From the NCBI GenBank assembly GCA_002633025.1, contig NMRB01000602.1, positions 93,111 to 157,110 on the forward strand: 64,000 nucleotides of DNA, given 5' to 3'. This document shows, piece after piece, positions 9,116 to 16,511 of this stretch. Both the position numbers and the translations under genes were made by a program. Under the pieces are notes generated by a model. The model was not told the origin of the DNA. It was given only the letters and a program-made list of their open reading frames with translations, and ran no database searches. Position 1 is the first letter of the stretch. The number at the start of each line of letters is the position of its first letter. Origin of the DNA: Notospermus geniculatus. Lineage: Eukaryota; Nemertea; Pilidiophora; Heteronemertea; Lineidae.

Positions 9116-9178
9116 TGCGTACAGGAGGAAAACGAAGACTCTGTACATTTTTCATTGCAATAACTAAAACAAGACTCC

Positions 9179-9257
9179 ATACGTGGTTAACTCGCCACGA
9201 GACCATTTATTATATCAATCATCGACACATTCATGTAATCTCAAAAGAGTTAAAGTG
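9179..9257. repeat. interspersed repeat shared with 56775-56850
   Basis: Begins TACGTGGTTAACTCGCCACG, continues with CATTTATT and ends with AAGAGTTAAA. The same order and near-identical words recur at 56775-56850, far from the viral block. It lies just upstream of the second copy of the duplication. Confidence 0.65.
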
Positions 9258-9272
9258 ACCATGAAGTACATG

Positions 9273-9307
9273 CTATATTTAAGTGACCAGTACATTCTAT
9301 ATTTAAG
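9273..9307 (+). promoter_or_regulatory. tandem 24-bp repeat with two TATA-like boxes
   Basis: CTATATTTAAG occurs at 9273 and again at 9297, each followed by TGACCAGTACAT. Tandem duplication of a TATA-bearing unit just upstream of the ATG at 9322 suggests a promoter for the second copies of the duplicated genes. Confidence 0.5.
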
Positions 9308-9818
9308 TGACCAGTACATCTATGACATGCTATACTCATAATACGGAAACTTCAGGGCCTGTCAGAATAATTAAAGATGATGACATAGAATTTACGCTTA
9401 AGAATTTGAAGGAGGTATTACCGGCGAACACAGTGCCCCATTTCCCCGATATAATTACCAAGTGCCAGCGGCAAGACAGTTACTTCAGATATTGCAAAAA
9501 CAAGCACTCCGCTTGCAACCACGCCAAATTATTTAATGTTGCATTAGGCAAACATAGAGAATATTATTCCTTATGGACCACGATAGACAAGAAAAAATAA
9601 CGCAATTATTGATTAATTCGATAGAACCGATCCCAACAGAATATAACGTACATAAATATTTGGACGTTAACGACACGTACGTAATCTCGTTTGAAATTTT
9701 CATCGATGTTACATCCATAAAACTGGTTCAGTTATTTTTCGCGCTTAATTTATACCAGTTTAATCACGCGCCAATAGATTTTTCAACCTATTTACAGACT
9801 AAAAATAAAAAACTCACG
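9301..9818 (+). repeat. direct duplication, copy 2 (~520 bp)
   Basis: Counterpart of 8419-8937. The tail of the 225-aa gene contained here stops after a few codons, but the small gene and the tail-anchored gene are complete in this copy. Confidence 0.9.
9322..9600 (+). CDS. small Cys-containing viral protein, 92 aa (copy 2)
   Basis: Paralogue of 8435-8719, shorter by two codons in the acidic N-terminal stretch and otherwise strongly conserved, including the Cys/His positions. The first ATG (9322) is placed just after duplicated TATA-like boxes. It overlaps the next gene by 28 bases, as copy 1 does. No family is recognised. Confidence 0.6.
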   Translation: MTCYTHNTETSGPVRIIKDDDIEFTLKNLKEVLPANTVPHFPDIITKCQRQDSYFRYCKNKHSACNHAKLFNVALGKHREYYSLWTTIDKKK

Positions 9819-10310
9819 ATCGACTATTGCACTAGGTGGAGGGTGGAATTGAGCAGGTCGAATAATGTCACCTCGATTACACTGAATACCACTTCAAAAC
9901 CGAAACGGGAAGAACACCGGCAGATATTTAACAGCGAACATTATTTCTTCGTTTTGATGCCGCTCGTGGAAAAATCGACGCATATCGCAATTGATCTATT
10001 GGATGTTTATCAGATACTCCAAAACTATAACAGTCACTTTCAGATTGAACCGGAACGCCTCATGGATTTCGTTTTAATGAACCCATATCACAGCGATTTC
10101 ATTGGTAACATGCATGGTACAGATCTATCCGCCGGTTGGATAGGTACTCTAAGATGTCAAGGTCAAAGTATTTCAGAGGAGGATTGTAGCATTCTTTCAA
10201 AGACTGGTACCTTACTCAAGGGCCTAGCGTTATATCTGGCACTAGGAGCAGTGACTTATACTCTGCTACAATTGTCCTCACTGTGGGATTCATCAGACCA
10301 TCGACGGTGA
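9573..10310 (+). CDS. tail-anchored membrane protein, 245 aa (nuclear egress NEC2-like candidate)
   Basis: A complete frame of 245 codons. The first ~205 residues look like a soluble domain. A hydrophobic stretch at about residues 213-236 (GLALYLALGAVTYTLLQL) is followed by a short polar, basic end. There is no N-terminal signal peptide, so the protein should be inserted by its C terminus. Size and tail anchor match the membrane subunit of the herpesvirus nuclear egress complex, which with its soluble partner buds capsids through the inner nuclear membrane. That assignment is architectural inference, not motif recognition. The gene lies immediately upstream of the large capsid-protein candidate, and a truncated copy lies at 8692. 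Confidence 0.6.
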   Translation: MDHDRQEKITQLLINSIEPIPTEYNVHKYLDVNDTYVISFEIFIDVTSIKLVQLFFALNLYQFNHAPIDFSTYLQTKNKKLTIDYCTRWRVELSRSNNVTSITLNTTSKPKREEHRQIFNSEHYFFVLMPLVEKSTHIAIDLLDVYQILQNYNSHFQIEPERLMDFVLMNPYHSDFIGNMHGTDLSAGWIGTLRCQGQSISEEDCSILSKTGTLLKGLALYLALGAVTYTLLQLSSLWDSSDHRR

Positions 10311-10343
10311 ATACAGTGGGTTGATTGAAGGATGGTATCAGAT

Positions 10344-10414
10344 GCGGTAATATGCCACGGGTGTCATGCTAACTTCCCTTGCGGTAATATGCCACGGGTG
10401 TCATGCTACCGTGG
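10344..10414 (+). promoter_or_regulatory. 37-bp tandem repeat upstream of the large structural gene
   Basis: GCGGTAATATGCCACGGGTG begins at 10344 and again at 10381, each continuing TCATGCTA. Placed 25-95 bases before the TATA box at 10439, it looks like a duplicated upstream control element. Confidence 0.6.
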
Positions 10415-10438
10415 ATTGGTAACCTTCCCTTGCGAGGG

Positions 10439-10447
10439 TATAAAAAG
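10439..10447 (+). promoter_or_regulatory. TATA box of the large structural gene
   Basis: TATAAAAAG lies 52 bases before the ATG at 10499 and downstream of the first ATG of the open frame (10403). It therefore decides the start. Confidence 0.7.
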
Positions 10448-10498
10448 AACGCGTCTACCTTGATAAGCTATCGCATATCATTTCCAAGACAAGACAAT

Positions 10499-13400
10499 AT
10501 GGCAGAGATATCTAACTACGCTAAGAAAGAGATGGAGTTACTACAGAAATGTACTAATGTCTGTTCCGGATCATACATCTACTGCGTTCCTAAAGAACAT
10601 TTTGAAAATTTGTCGCCTTTGTCAAATCTACTGGCCCTGAAAGCTGGTGGATACGATATAACTTTATTGTCTACTTTGCGTAATTATACTATCGACAATT
10701 CCATTCCGTTGAATGGGATAATTGAAGGTGACGTTGACGACGATGACGACGTGAAGAGTTACCCCTTACTTCCGTACTCCTACGTTTTCTGGGGAGGTGA
10801 CGTGTTTAATGTTTCATACGACTGCAAAGACCTCGTCGGATGCGTCAAAAAAATTGCAGATTTGCATCCTAATCATGTGGATGACTATTACGAATTTAAA
10901 CATCCTTCCATCACATACTCTTCTAAAGAGGCAGACAGCGCTTTAACCCGGAAAATGTTCCAAATTTTTAATATTGACGAACAAGATGCTGATGATTACG
11001 TGATGTACTTTAGTGGACGAGAAATAACTTTGAATTGGATGCTTGACGATGGGTTATTCATAGACAGACGGTCTCTGGTTGATGTCGAACTCTTTGACAC
11101 CCGCGTTAGGCGAGTTGCTTTGACACGCAAGGAAAATGAGAACAGATTCAATCACGGGGGTGTCAAAAGAACGCTTTTTCAATCTACTTTAGGTCTAATG
11201 AGAAAGTATCACGAGATACCAATGAACAGGATCATTGAAATAGTAAAAAATCAAAACAACTTCGATTGGAAACGTAAAATTTCCAGCGGCGAAACTACAA
11301 AGGACGTTATCAAGGAAATTACCTGGAAAACGCGATTCCTCTATTACAGTCAGCTGATCGAAGTTGAAAATGAAGCGTTTGACATCAGGAATTGGCCTTT
11401 GATAACCAACGACTATGATAGTGAAGAAGAAAAGAATCGGGCGTTTGAACGATTCGAAAAACAGATGGCTGGATTAACAATCCATCTGTTAATGCAACCT
11501 TCGAGCGTTCTATTTATGAATGCCTTGGAACTGAAGAAAAATGAAAATCAATCTAAACGCGTATTCAATTCGGTACGCGAACAGGCAGACAAATTGTGTC
11601 ATTTCATCGATTTTAATGAGTATTACGATCAACCGTATATTGACCAGTTAGTCCTGATGGCTGCGTATTGTCCTCCGATTGTGGCTTACCTACTTAGAAT
11701 ACTCCATTTGTGTTCATCCAGTTTTGTTTTCCCTTTACACAACTGTCTATCCAACATCAAAAATCAAGGCGAATGTGACGTGGATGAGGACATCAAGAAG
11801 TCATTTCATCCCATGTTTGACCGATGTACTTGTACAGTCAAGTCGCTGGATTATAACTGTCCTATAATTTTAACGCACGTGATGAGACAAAACTTGAAGA
11901 ATATCAATTGTTCAAAAGGCTCACTCGAAGAACGCTCGCAGTCTGACAATACTGTACTTATACCTGGACAATTGTCATCGTCATCTTATTTGAACTTACT
12001 TGGAAATTTTGGACCAGGTTACACTGAGCACACTAACGCTGATCAATCCGAAACGAATATTATGAATAACACAACGTTAAAACGGTCTTTGGATAAGATA
12101 TTTTACGAATGTAACGAAAAATTTGGTGATCGTTTTTCAAACAATGAAAATAACCTTTTCAAGCGAGACATGTTCTCCGTTTGGCCGAGCGATCTAATCA
12201 AATCACCTAAACGCGGCAAGACGTTTTTTGAAATCGACCACAGAAAGGAAATTGAGGATAAGTTTGATGACATCTATGAGAATATCATGTACATATTCAC
12301 AACTTGCATAAGCCAAATGAAGAAGTTCTCTGAATCACTACTAAACCCATCTACAGACAAGCGTCATCAATCTCCTATGTACAACATTAAAATCAACGGC
12401 GAAACCAACGCCTACAAGGTTCATCCCATGTTGAATTTAGCGCACAACGCTTACATCAATTTGAGTTTGCGTAGATTCATTGTGGTGGATTCAACATTAC
12501 ACGAAACGCACAAACTCATGCGTGACACGAAGACGGTCCTGGACAATAACCTCGACGTGAGGCGATCGTTCATGAGCTTAAAGCAAATTCGCTTGGATGG
12601 CAAACCCGGTGACAGCACCACGTTCAGGAAAACAAATCAGCTGGTGTTGAAGGCTAATGCGACTTTCCCGAAGTCGAATAAGACGACATCCTATAAAAAT
12701 GCCGACACCTTGACCACATTGCTGGAAACGATTGCACAGTCGACATCAGGTGTTGATGAAAACGTGACCAATAGTCTATTGGATGCTGGTCAGCATCTTA
12801 ACGATCTGGCAGACGTGGACTCAATACCTATCACGTTTTTCCAAAACAGTAATGACGCGTTATCATTCAGCTTACACCGGTCATTGCAAAGCTCAAGCCA
12901 AAGTGCTGATCGATCGCAATTTGAAGATTTCTGTTGGTTTCTAGAATACACAGACAAGGGAAAGTTGGTATTCTTGCTTCTGAGGATATTCCGAGTCTTG
13001 ATATCCCGCGTGAACATCAATCCGGATGTCTTGGACAGAAATATGCGAGGAGTCATTGAACAATTTTGCATTGGATACCTCAATGCAAAATTGCCATTTT
13101 TACAGGAGAAAGAGTTAAAATCACTCGGTGCCTACACGGCTTACGCTGAAACACCGTACGCTGGTAGGGAAAAACGACCGATATTAACTCCCATAAATAA
13201 CTCGAACACCCTGGCAAAAACAATACCGTTCGTCTGTGCTGCTGTTTCGTTCACGGCTTATAGTACAAGAGGAAAGAAAAATTTACAAGACTTGACCTTG
13301 AACGATATCTACTTTCGACAACAACTGGTATCGATCCCTCGCGAAACGATCAGTCCGTTTCTCTCAAGACCAGATCGTCCCATTCAACAAGGATTGACTA

Positions 13401-13903
13401 TTATAACGGTACCCACTGTTGGAAATATGACCCCGAGTAAGGCTACAGTCGGCCAGTCGGTGGATTCTTACAAACAATTCTGCAACATCATGAAAAAACA
13501 CTTGTTCTTTAGTAATGTTCGTGACATCTCGGATGTGCTCGGTAACAGCCAACTTTTCACAAAACTTTGCTCTTTTTTCGCAAAACATATAAATAAAGAT
13601 GACACGCTCAAATACATCACTGTGACGAAGTCCCTTAAGATGGAGCACATCTTTAGAGTGGTGTGCGACTTTTTCAATCAGATAAATGACATGTTATTGT
13701 GTAACTACGATGTCGATGAATACTCAGATGATCCGAATGACGTACTCTCGCACTTCATAAAATGCATCTACAATCAAATGGAATCGCTCAATCCTGTTCA
13801 AAAACGATGTTTAGACGACAACACCAACAACGACTTTCCCGCCAAGAGAACAGCCGACGACAAGTCATCCTTCGGAATTGTCACTAAAATAAATCGCTAC
13901 TGA
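10499..13903 (+). CDS. large viral structural protein, 1134 aa (major capsid protein candidate)
   Basis: The longest gene of the window. The open frame begins at ATG 10403, but the TATA box at 10439 lies inside that extension, so the ATG at 10499 (MAEISNYAKK) is chosen. The product has no signal peptide and no membrane segment. An acidic VDDDDDV tract lies near residue 80, and the last ~40 residues form a polar basic tail with KR and NTNNDFPAKRT. Length, soluble character and position beside capsid-assembly genes fit a herpesvirus major capsid protein, the hexon and penton subunit that would bind the C-terminal tail of the scaffold at 16508-17920. No diagnostic motif was recognised, so this is context-based, and another large tegument protein is possible. 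AATAAA overlaps its stop (near 13888). Confidence 0.6.
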   Translation: MAEISNYAKKEMELLQKCTNVCSGSYIYCVPKEHFENLSPLSNLLALKAGGYDITLLSTLRNYTIDNSIPLNGIIEGDVDDDDDVKSYPLLPYSYVFWGGDVFNVSYDCKDLVGCVKKIADLHPNHVDDYYEFKHPSITYSSKEADSALTRKMFQIFNIDEQDADDYVMYFSGREITLNWMLDDGLFIDRRSLVDVELFDTRVRRVALTRKENENRFNHGGVKRTLFQSTLGLMRKYHEIPMNRIIEIVKNQNNFDWKRKISSGETTKDVIKEITWKTRFLYYSQLIEVENEAFDIRNWPLITNDYDSEEEKNRAFERFEKQMAGLTIHLLMQPSSVLFMNALELKKNENQSKRVFNSVREQADKLCHFIDFNEYYDQPYIDQLVLMAAYCPPIVAYLLRILHLCSSSFVFPLHNCLSNIKNQGECDVDEDIKKSFHPMFDRCTCTVKSLDYNCPIILTHVMRQNLKNINCSKGSLEERSQSDNTVLIPGQLSSSSYLNLLGNFGPGYTEHTNADQSETNIMNNTTLKRSLDKIFYECNEKFGDRFSNNENNLFKRDMFSVWPSDLIKSPKRGKTFFEIDHRKEIEDKFDDIYENIMYIFTTCISQMKKFSESLLNPSTDKRHQSPMYNIKINGETNAYKVHPMLNLAHNAYINLSLRRFIVVDSTLHETHKLMRDTKTVLDNNLDVRRSFMSLKQIRLDGKPGDSTTFRKTNQLVLKANATFPKSNKTTSYKNADTLTTLLETIAQSTSGVDENVTNSLLDAGQHLNDLADVDSIPITFFQNSNDALSFSLHRSLQSSSQSADRSQFEDFCWFLEYTDKGKLVFLLLRIFRVLISRVNINPDVLDRNMRGVIEQFCIGYLNAKLPFLQEKELKSLGAYTAYAETPYAGREKRPILTPINNSNTLAKTIPFVCAAVSFTAYSTRGKKNLQDLTLNDIYFRQQLVSIPRETISPFLSRPDRPIQQGLTIITVPTVGNMTPSKATVGQSVDSYKQFCNIMKKHLFFSNVRDISDVLGNSQLFTKLCSFFAKHINKDDTLKYITVTKSLKMEHIFRVVCDFFNQINDMLLCNYDVDEYSDDPNDVLSHFIKCIYNQMESLNPVQKRCLDDNTNNDFPAKRTADDKSSFGIVTKINRY

Positions 13904-14187
13904 TCACAATATGATAAGCTAGATGTCTGATCGGTTGTTCGGTAGAGAAATCTATGATATGGACGTGCGCAGCGATACAAGCATGTCAAAACGTTCAAAT
14001 AACGACACAACTACCAGTGTATAGGCAAGCCTTTATTGCAAACATATTTTTTGTAAGAGCCTCAAGAGTCTGAAATACAAATTACATACCAATTGCTTCG
14101 TTATCTCATTCACTAGGAAGGACATCATTTGAGTCAATACTGTGTTGTGAATGTGCCGTATGGAACGTGTTGCTATAGTAATGTACG
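13904..14187. other. intergenic region between convergent genes
   Basis: 284 bases between the large structural gene and the 137-aa gene. TTTATT near 14031 reads AATAAA on the minus strand and may end the leftward transcripts. Nothing else is evident. Confidence 0.4.
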
Positions 14188-14601
14188 TTACCCAGACAGA
14201 CGTATAATACATTTTTCTCCCGGTAATATCTCATCGGGATTCGATGCGGATGAATAAGCATTCAAATCTTTTTGTATAACTCTACCAACTGGTACCGGAG
14301 CGAGTGAAAATTTCATATCAAAAAGCTCTCGAAAGAAACTAATGTAATTAAAGTATTCGTCGTCTTTATCCACACTGTCGCCTGTGTGATCGTATTTAAC
14401 TCGACTTAAGTGCACTCTGTGTATATCGTCTGTTATCAGCAATTCGACGTCCTTCTTGTTAATTTTAGCCACACTGGTTATTAAATTTTGATAAGTGGAT
14501 ATAAACTGATCTAGTTCAAATTGGTTTAATTTGAGATTAGGAATGTAGTAATCTTTAATGTAAATCGACTCGGGAGTGGACAACTTTTTCAATTTATTCA
14601 T
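14188..14601 (-). CDS. repeated viral gene, 137 aa (complete copy)
   Basis: A complete frame whose first ~67 codons are repeated at the left edge of the window (1-202). The protein is soluble, with an Asn/Tyr/Leu-rich N-terminal half, an acidic DKDDEYFNY centre and a C-terminal basic/hydrophobic end. No family is recognised. Its ATG overlaps the stop of the preceding leftward gene in an ATGA arrangement (14598-14601), so both probably come from one transcript. Confidence 0.65.
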   Translation of the reverse strand: MNKLKKLSTPESIYIKDYYIPNLKLNQFELDQFISTYQNLITSVAKINKKDVELLITDDIHRVHLSRVKYDHTGDSVDKDDEYFNYISFFRELFDMKFSLAPVPVGRVIQKDLNAYSSASNPDEILPGEKCIIRLSG

Positions 14602-15041
14602 GAGATGCTAGATATGAAAACACTCTGTAGAATTTTAAGATAGTAGGAGATTGTAACCGTTTGTGGGAACTGAAATTTCTGACATTCGCCATCGCGTGAG
14701 ATTTCGCGGGTGTATAGACAACGATACGACGCGTCCTCCTCATTGCCGATTTCAAGGCCAGGAAGTAACGTGACAATGTCGTTTATCATGAGAGGTTTCG
14801 GACCCGTGTTAACAACGCTGCACCTTTCTCCCGACATCGCCCTGGTGATTGACGGCACTTGATTTCTGTTGACATTCAATATTGGCAGATAATGTTCCTT
14901 TGATATGTGTCTCACTTTGTCTAGGAAGCTGAGTTCCTCTCCATCTATCGTCTGAGGAATTCCTATTGTGTCATAACTACTAAACAAACCTTGACTTAAG
15001 CTCGTCAGGCTGGTATCTGTGGTTGGTGATATGTGAAACAT
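14598..15041 (-). CDS. hypothetical viral protein, 147 aa
   Basis: The open frame extends to an ATG at 15185, but that part overlaps the membrane-protein gene. A minus-strand ATATTTAAAG (15072-15080) lies about 35 bases upstream of the ATG at 15039-15041, so translation is placed there (MFHISPTTD). The product is soluble, and its middle (IGIPQTIDGEELSFLDKV onward) looks globular. No family is recognised. The stop overlaps the start of the 137-aa gene by four bases. Confidence 0.55.
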   Translation of the reverse strand: MFHISPTTDTSLTSLSQGLFSSYDTIGIPQTIDGEELSFLDKVRHISKEHYLPILNVNRNQVPSITRAMSGERCSVVNTGPKPLMINDIVTLLPGLEIGNEEDASYRCLYTREISRDGECQKFQFPQTVTISYYLKILQSVFISSIS

Positions 15042-15071
15042 GTCTCGATGGACAATGAAAATAACAAATCC

Positions 15072-15080
15072 TTTAAATAT
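15072..15080 (-). promoter_or_regulatory. TATA-like box of the 147-aa gene
   Basis: ATATTTAAAG on the minus strand, about 30-40 bases before the chosen ATG at 15041. Confidence 0.45.
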
Positions 15081-15090
15081 TTTGAATAGA

Positions 15091-15768
15091 TCATGCTGAG
15101 TATTCCGGGGGGGCCGATGCTTCGCGTCTTTCCGTTTTCGATTTGTGTATGCTCTCAGTGTTAAACTGAAACAGTCGCGCCCCATGTAACGTTATATAAC
15201 AAGAATGCAGTACAACACCGAAATAAACGTTCATCAATATCATCATATTGACAAATCTGAATTTTAAGAATTGAATGTGTAGTAATAGCAGAGTGACAAC
15301 CAGACATATTTCCACTCCGAATAGACTGTAGCGCATTGATTTGATGATTTTTGTATCGGGTTTATTTTTCTTGACCAACACGATAACTTTCCATCCCACC
15401 GATAGGCTAATTGCCAAAAACGTGAGAATGATATTCGTCAAGCAAAACGTGTTGTTGTAATCGTATATTGCATCAGTGACGTATATGCCACTGCTGATCT
15501 TCGTGTTGTCAAACCCCACACAGCACCGATACAACGTATTATGCAAACAAGTGATATTCCCCTTTAGATTCTCTCCCTGAACTCGACTGAATATTAAATA
15601 TTTCACAACACTTCCATTTAAGAGTGCTTTGTACTTACACCCAGTTCGATCGACGTCGGGTCCCCAATACTTAGAATAGATGACAAAATTGAAAATTCCG
15701 TAGGCCAAAAAGCAAAATAAAATGATGAAGTAAACAATGTTCGTCTTGTTCATTTTTGGCTGTCGCAT
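15091..15768 (-). CDS. four-pass membrane protein with C-terminal PPxY motif, 225 aa
   Basis: Four hydrophobic segments lie near residues 10-30, 108-131, 148-166 and 173-192. The large loop between the first two holds several Cys residues and three N-glycosylation sequons, so it is probably extracellular or lumenal, and both ends face the cytoplasm. The tail ends APPEYSA; PPxY is the classical ligand of Nedd4-family WW domains, used by many enveloped viruses as a late-budding motif. Use in this protein is inference. The ATG at 15766-15768 is followed five codons later by another (15753), and either is possible given the AT-rich TATTTAAAT at 15791. The family is not recognised, and length and topology do not fit glycoprotein M (eight segments). 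Confidence 0.75.
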   Translation of the reverse strand: MRQPKMNKTNIVYFIILFCFLAYGIFNFVIYSKYWGPDVDRTGCKYKALLNGSVVKYLIFSRVQGENLKGNITCLHNTLYRCCVGFDNTKISSGIYVTDAIYDYNNTFCLTNIILTFLAISLSVGWKVIVLVKKNKPDTKIIKSMRYSLFGVEICLVVTLLLLHIQFLKFRFVNMMILMNVYFGVVLHSCYITLHGARLFQFNTESIHKSKTERREASAPPEYSA

Positions 15769-15790
15769 TTGGTCATTTTTATTTTATTTT

Positions 15791-15800
15791 ATTTAAATAT
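15791..15800. promoter_or_regulatory. palindromic ATTTAAAT, shared TATA of two divergent genes
   Basis: ATTTAAATAT lies 23 bases from the leftward ATG (15768) and 46 bases before the rightward ATG (15837). Its symmetry would allow use in both directions. Confidence 0.45.
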
Positions 15801-15836
15801 GAATTGACATCTTCTACGCATGCATACAAGACACTC

Positions 15837-16511
15837 ATGGCAAGTTGGAACGAGTTGATTACACTTGACGTATTTTCACCACTGATGATACGTATTTATA
15901 AGTCATATTACAGACATCACTGCAGTGAAATTAGCCGGGATGAATGTACGGTTACTAATTGCATGACCGAATCGGTCTATACTCCGGAGGACTATGTCTT
16001 CAATACAAAACTGTTTGACGGCGACAGAATACCGTCTGACACAAAAGAGTGCCTCGTGTGCAAACGTATGTTATCGTCCGCTGAACACATGCGCGGCGAC
16101 CATCAATTTCTGTATGAGCTTTTTTGTATACAGGCCAAAAGCCATCCATTGACTCACACCGGCGTCATGATAATAGCTTGCAAATTTATCGTTTTACTGT
16201 TAAATATGTTTGAGTCAGGATCGGATGAACGTATAGACTCCTACGTAAAAGAAATTCCAACCAGTCATGTATTTTTTCATTTTTTCACGAACCAGTGTTA
16301 TTTGAAAGACTCCTCTGATTACCATCATAAAACGTGCGTGAATAAAATCGGGAAACTCATGCGTTATATTTTTCTAAGCTCATCGACGGAGAATGCGTGT
16401 GATGACAATTATGATAAATTTTGGAATCTACTGTTCGCAGATAAAATCACTCTACCTCAGAAAGATAGGGACGNCAAGAACAGATACAGTATTTTCCCAA
16501 TACTAGTCTAA
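15837..16511 (+). CDS. hypothetical viral protein, 224 aa, possible zinc site
   Basis: The open frame begins at a TTG (15756), but the first ATG is at 15837 (MASWNELITL), behind the ATTTAAAT element. A CLVCKRMLSSAEHMRGDH segment around residues 75-90 could bind a metal ion (C-x2-C with two His). A hydrophobic stretch near residues 117-130 is probably buried rather than membrane-spanning. An ambiguous base at 16474 leaves one residue near the C terminus unknown. The last four bases overlap the protease gene on the other strand. No family is recognised. Confidence 0.65.
   Translation: MASWNELITLDVFSPLMIRIYKSYYRHHCSEISRDECTVTNCMTESVYTPEDYVFNTKLFDGDRIPSDTKECLVCKRMLSSAEHMRGDHQFLYELFCIQAKSHPLTHTGVMIIACKFIVLLLNMFESGSDERIDSYVKEIPTSHVFFHFFTNQCYLKDSSDYHHKTCVNKIGKLMRYIFLSSSTENACDDNYDKFWNLLFADKITLPQKDRDXKNRYSIFPILV

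Noticed and set aside
12790-13083. 97-codon minus-strand frame (and 13364-13677)
   Set aside because: Antisense to the 1134-aa gene; no independent support.
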